Assembly (NCBI RefSeq): GCF_017377855.1
Contig: NZ_JAFREP010000007.1
Coordinates: 335,277-399,276, forward strand
Reading direction: 5' to 3'
Origin: Acanthopleuribacter pedis
GTDB taxonomy: Bacteria; Acidobacteriota; Holophagae; Acanthopleuribacterales; Acanthopleuribacteraceae
Length of the DNA stretch: 64,000 bases
Below are positions 61,755 through 64,000 of this stretch, in pieces. How positions within the stretch are numbered: position 1 is the first letter of the stretch; each line of letters begins with the position of its first letter. The position numbers and the translations under genes were made by a program. Below the pieces are notes generated by a model that did not search any database, had not been told where the DNA came from, and worked only from the letters and a program-made list of their open reading frames with translations.

Positions 61755-62792
61755 TTGGGGAAGGTGGAAACGCGGCAAAAGGCCGTGCTTGATTTTCTTT
61801 TTTGTCTGATTCAGGTTCAGCGGGAAACGATTCATTCATTAAATAAAGGTAGGGATAAACGTTTGACCGATCAGCAGCGGCGCCGGCTTGCGATCCTGGC
61901 AAGGGCCGTTCCTAATGATTTTTTGCAAAGCATCGCGGCGCTGAGTTACAGCCCGGACACGTTTTTGCGTTGGTATCGAAGGTTGGTGCATCAAAAATAT
62001 ACGCCCGAACCGCGTCGGGGGCAAGGACGGCCGGCAAATTCTCCTGAGACGGTTGCCTTGGTGCGGCGTTTGGCCGAAGACAACCCAAGTTGGGGTTACC
62101 GACGGATTGTCGGGGCGCTGAAGCATCTCGGGGTAACGCTTTCAAAAAATACCGTGGCTCGGATTTTGGAAGATGCGGGTTTGCCTCCGGCCCCGAAACG
62201 CACGCGCTCATGGCGTTGTTTCTTGGAGCAGCAGTGGTCGAGCATGGTCGCCGCCGATTTCTTTACGGTGGAACTGACACGTGGTTGGGGGATTCAGCGG
62301 GTGCATGTTTTGGTCATGATGCACTTGGCAACGCGAAGAATCCACATTGCCGGCATTGTGAACGAGCCGACGCAGGCATGGATGGTTCAAATCGCACGCA
62401 ACGAAACGGACGAGGAACATGGCTTCTTGAAAGAGGGATCGTTTTTGATTCATGATCGAGCGGCGGTTTTTGGCGAAACGTTTAAGGCCACCTTGGCGGC
62501 AACTGGTGTGACCACGGTCAAATTGCCGGCCCGTTCGCCCAACCTGAACGCACATGTGGAGCGTGTGATTCGAAGCATTCGTGAAGAATGTTTGGACCGA
62601 TTTGTGATTTTCTCGAAAGGACAACTTGAATACCTTTTGCGTGAATATGTGGCGCATTACCATGAGGAGCGTCCCCATCAAAGCCTTGGAAACCAGCTGA
62701 TCTCCGGCAAGCAGGGGAAGTCAGCGGGAAGAATCCGGCGACGAACCCGTTTGGGCGGCTTGCTCAGTTTCTATGATCGCGTTTCTGGTTAG
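61755..62792 (+). CDS. Integrase core (rve/DDE) transposase
   Basis: The 345-residue protein has an N-terminal helix-turn-helix region (SYSPDTFLRWYRRL; PSWGYRRIVGALKHLG with NTVARILEDAGLPP) and an rve catalytic core with acidic residues in MVAADFFTVE, FLIHDRAAVF and NAHVERVIRSIREE. It ends YHEERPHQSLG with a short basic tail. This matches the IS481/IS3-like single-ORF transposases common in GC-rich environmental bacteria. TTG 61755 is the first start after a stop in frame; a downstream start is possible. It appears intact, unlike the copy at 60.9 kb. Confidence 0.85.
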   Translation: MGKVETRQKAVLDFLFCLIQVQRETIHSLNKGRDKRLTDQQRRRLAILARAVPNDFLQSIAALSYSPDTFLRWYRRLVHQKYTPEPRRGQGRPANSPETVALVRRLAEDNPSWGYRRIVGALKHLGVTLSKNTVARILEDAGLPPAPKRTRSWRCFLEQQWSSMVAADFFTVELTRGWGIQRVHVLVMMHLATRRIHIAGIVNEPTQAWMVQIARNETDEEHGFLKEGSFLIHDRAAVFGETFKATLAATGVTTVKLPARSPNLNAHVERVIRSIREECLDRFVIFSKGQLEYLLREYVAHYHEERPHQSLGNQLISGKQGKSAGRIRRRTRLGGLLSFYDRVSG

Positions 62793-62910
62793 GAAAAGGG
62801 TGGATTCGGAGCGAAATCCAAGGCCAAAGTACGCCCAAATGAAGCCTTTGCATCAAAAAAATACCTCTCTCGGGCAAAGTTTTTGGCGAATATCCAGAAA
62901 ACGGAAGGTC

Positions 62911-63040
62911 GGTTCTTGTTGCACTGCTTGAGTTTCGAGGGAATTGGGCGACGTGTTTATTTTTGGGACACTACGGGTTCTTGTTGCGCGACCGGGAATT
63001 CAGGGTGATTGGGCGGCCTGTATATTTTTGGGACACTACG
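62911..63040. repeat. Tandem 65-bp duplication of the IS right end
   Basis: Units 62911-62975 and 62976-63040 both begin GGTTCTTGTTGC and end TTTTTGGGACACTACG, but differ in the middle. The second unit is closer to the tail of the truncated copy at 61.2 kb in the stretch TTGTTGCGCGAC. The pattern suggests that one element landed beside the tail of another. Confidence 0.8.
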
Positions 63041-63512
63041 ACTTTTTTGATGGTTTGTGATTGAATTTTTTCAGGTTATTTTTGTAGTAACTTAAAGGGG
63101 TTGAGAAATATTTACGGCGATGCAGGATGAGGCAAGCTAATATCCATGTGCAATTCAGAATAATGTTAATTCCTTTGTATGTTCCGGCGGTTTTAAATCC
63201 TGTCGAATAAGCTATCTCAAAGAAGTAGTAGGCAAGGCCTAGCTCCAGAAAACTCCCCGTGATGATCAGTTTGGAACCATTCTTTATCTGCATTGCTAAA
63301 ATAGCAATGACTATTATCTTTGCCGGATGGAAGATGTAGATGAGAGGATCATGAAAGAATAGATAGATGAACTGGTTTTTATATGTCGTATACTGCTCTA
63401 CTAAGTAATAGTCAATGATTAAGGTTGGTGTCATTAGAGAGATGTAGAATCCAATAGTTCCCAGCGGCTTATCTTTGTTTTTGTTCAATTGGGCCGACCT
63501 CCAGAATTTCAT
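63036..63512 (-). CDS. Membrane protein of unknown function, 3' end made by an IS terminus
   Basis: The 158-residue AT-rich protein has about four hydrophobic segments (GTIGFYISLMTPTLIIDYYL, FHPAKIIVIAILAMQ, IITGSFLELGLAYYF, NIILNCTWILACLIL) and a basic C-terminus. Its TAG stop is formed by the IS terminal bases CGTAGTGTCCC read on this strand, so the original C-terminus has probably been cut off. No clear ribosome site precedes ATG 63512. No family is recognised. Confidence 0.5.
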   Translation of the reverse strand: MKFWRSAQLNKNKDKPLGTIGFYISLMTPTLIIDYYLVEQYTTYKNQFIYLFFHDPLIYIFHPAKIIVIAILAMQIKNGSKLIITGSFLELGLAYYFFEIAYSTGFKTAGTYKGINIILNCTWILACLILHRRKYFSTPLSYYKNNLKKFNHKPSKKS

Positions 63513-64000
63513 AGCGCTGCATGTTGTGAATGACTATTCTCACTTTCTGCCTCCAAATTGACTCCATAGCAAATGGTCAATGCCGTTAAGTTAAGAGAGA
63601 AAATTACAGATTAACCTGTTTGTAACTAAGTATTTATGGTAAAATTGCGGCATGAGACATGCTCTGGCGGGCTTGATTGATAAGCCCACCGAAATTTATT
63701 CTCAAATGAGGTTTTTATGACAGGAGGAGAGGTTAATTAATCGCTGATTTAAAACCAGAAAAGGTCAAAAAGTCGTCTCGCGTGAAATCTTCTCTTATAG
63801 ACGAAGTCGTTCAACGTTGCTTTGCTCGAGCAAACCAAGGAAGTTATTTTTTCCCAGGACTTTAAGGAAAAGTACCGGCTTTCCCCCACGGCTTTCACGC
63901 GCTGCCGTAAACTCAGCTTCCCGATTTTGGTCCTTTTTCTTGCCAACTTCTTAAAAGGCTCTCTCCAAGACGAGCTCGACCAGTTTTTCCAAGCTTTTTT
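63513..64000. other. AT-rich end of the window, no firm gene
   Basis: The promoter of the membrane gene should be here. A 65-codon minus-strand frame (63749-63946) rich in Arg and Lys lacks a ribosome site. From 63998 down to a stop at 63951 another minus frame reads KSLEKLVELVLERAF, possibly the last residues of a gene that lies beyond the window. Confidence 0.35.

Larger units (their letters stand above)
61755..63040 (+). mobile_element. Insertion sequence with an rve-type transposase and a doubled right end
   Basis: The element contains one transposase gene and, on the right, terminal sequence ending TTTTTGGGACACTACG. The right end occurs twice in tandem (62975 and 63040). I could not find an inverted match of that terminus on the left of the gene, so the left border is uncertain (61690-61755). 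Confidence 0.8.

Noticed and set aside
63749..63946. 65-codon basic minus-strand frame near the window end
   Set aside because: It has no ribosome site, and a second frame beside it looks equally coding; neither could be supported.

Overview
The window is a GC-rich chromosomal segment of a free-living Gram-negative bacterium. Evidence for an outer membrane is a beta-barrel porin ending in Phe, many signal peptides and a MalEFGK-type importer. Large secreted beta-propeller proteins (a VPS10-type 'glycosyl hydrolase', a Reg_prop/Y_Y_Y hybrid kinase), pre-peptidase C-terminal (PPC) domains, a transglutaminase-elicitor-like protein and an endonuclease I fit predatory or polymer-degrading marine lineages. 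An acidobacterium of the Acanthopleuribacter kind or a myxobacterium-like organism would fit, but this placement is inference only; no rRNA or tRNA gene was seen.

Layout. 1-4.1 kb: the 5' end of an unidentified gene, a lone response regulator, an acyltransferase/SDR gene pair and a small unassigned ORF. 4.1-11.6 kb: tandem-repeat arrays, then a minus-strand operon encoding a MukF/JetA-like kleisin, a MukE/JetB-like subunit and a 1487-residue MukB/JetC-like SMC ATPase. No JetD/MksG nuclease gene adjoins it. 12.2-20.6 kb: VPS10 propeller protein and a giant hybrid kinase carrying two kinase cores. 20.6-32.3 kb: a CxCGH protein, an exported methyltransferase, an operon of phosphodiesterase, prepilin peptidase and MATE transporter, a permease-less PTS (EIIA-Man, HPr, EI), a ferredoxin-NADP reductase-like flavoprotein and a secreted propeller protein. 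32.7-38 kb: ybeY, a CorC-type CBS protein, a dipeptide epimerase and an acyl-CoA dehydrogenase. 38.1-43 kb: two secreted enzymes, each with PPC domains.

43.5-58.5 kb is a coherent alpha-glucan region. Glycogen synthesis genes (glgC, glgA) diverge from a secreted GH13 amylase, a MalK-type ATPase, MalE, an enlarged MalF, MalG, a DOMON/glucodextranase-C-like periplasmic protein, an outer-membrane barrel and a second DOMON-like protein with a SHOCT-like tail. Together these suggest capture of starch or maltodextrin outside the cell, passage across both membranes, and storage as glycogen. Operator-like palindromes lie in the divergent control region.

58.6-64 kb: a cupin hydroxylase, then an AT-richer accessory zone with small membrane/lipoprotein genes, one intact rve-type insertion sequence, a truncated relative and a duplicated IS tail.

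Two families of non-coding repeats with inverted ends are scattered through the window. Family 1 (about 200-260 bp, plus a 60-bp deletion form) occurs near 0.7, 22.7, 46.3 and 59.9 kb. Family 2 (about 187 bp) occurs near 21.2 and 60.1 kb. They look like MITE- or REP-like elements, and family 1 termini form the stop codons of two genes.
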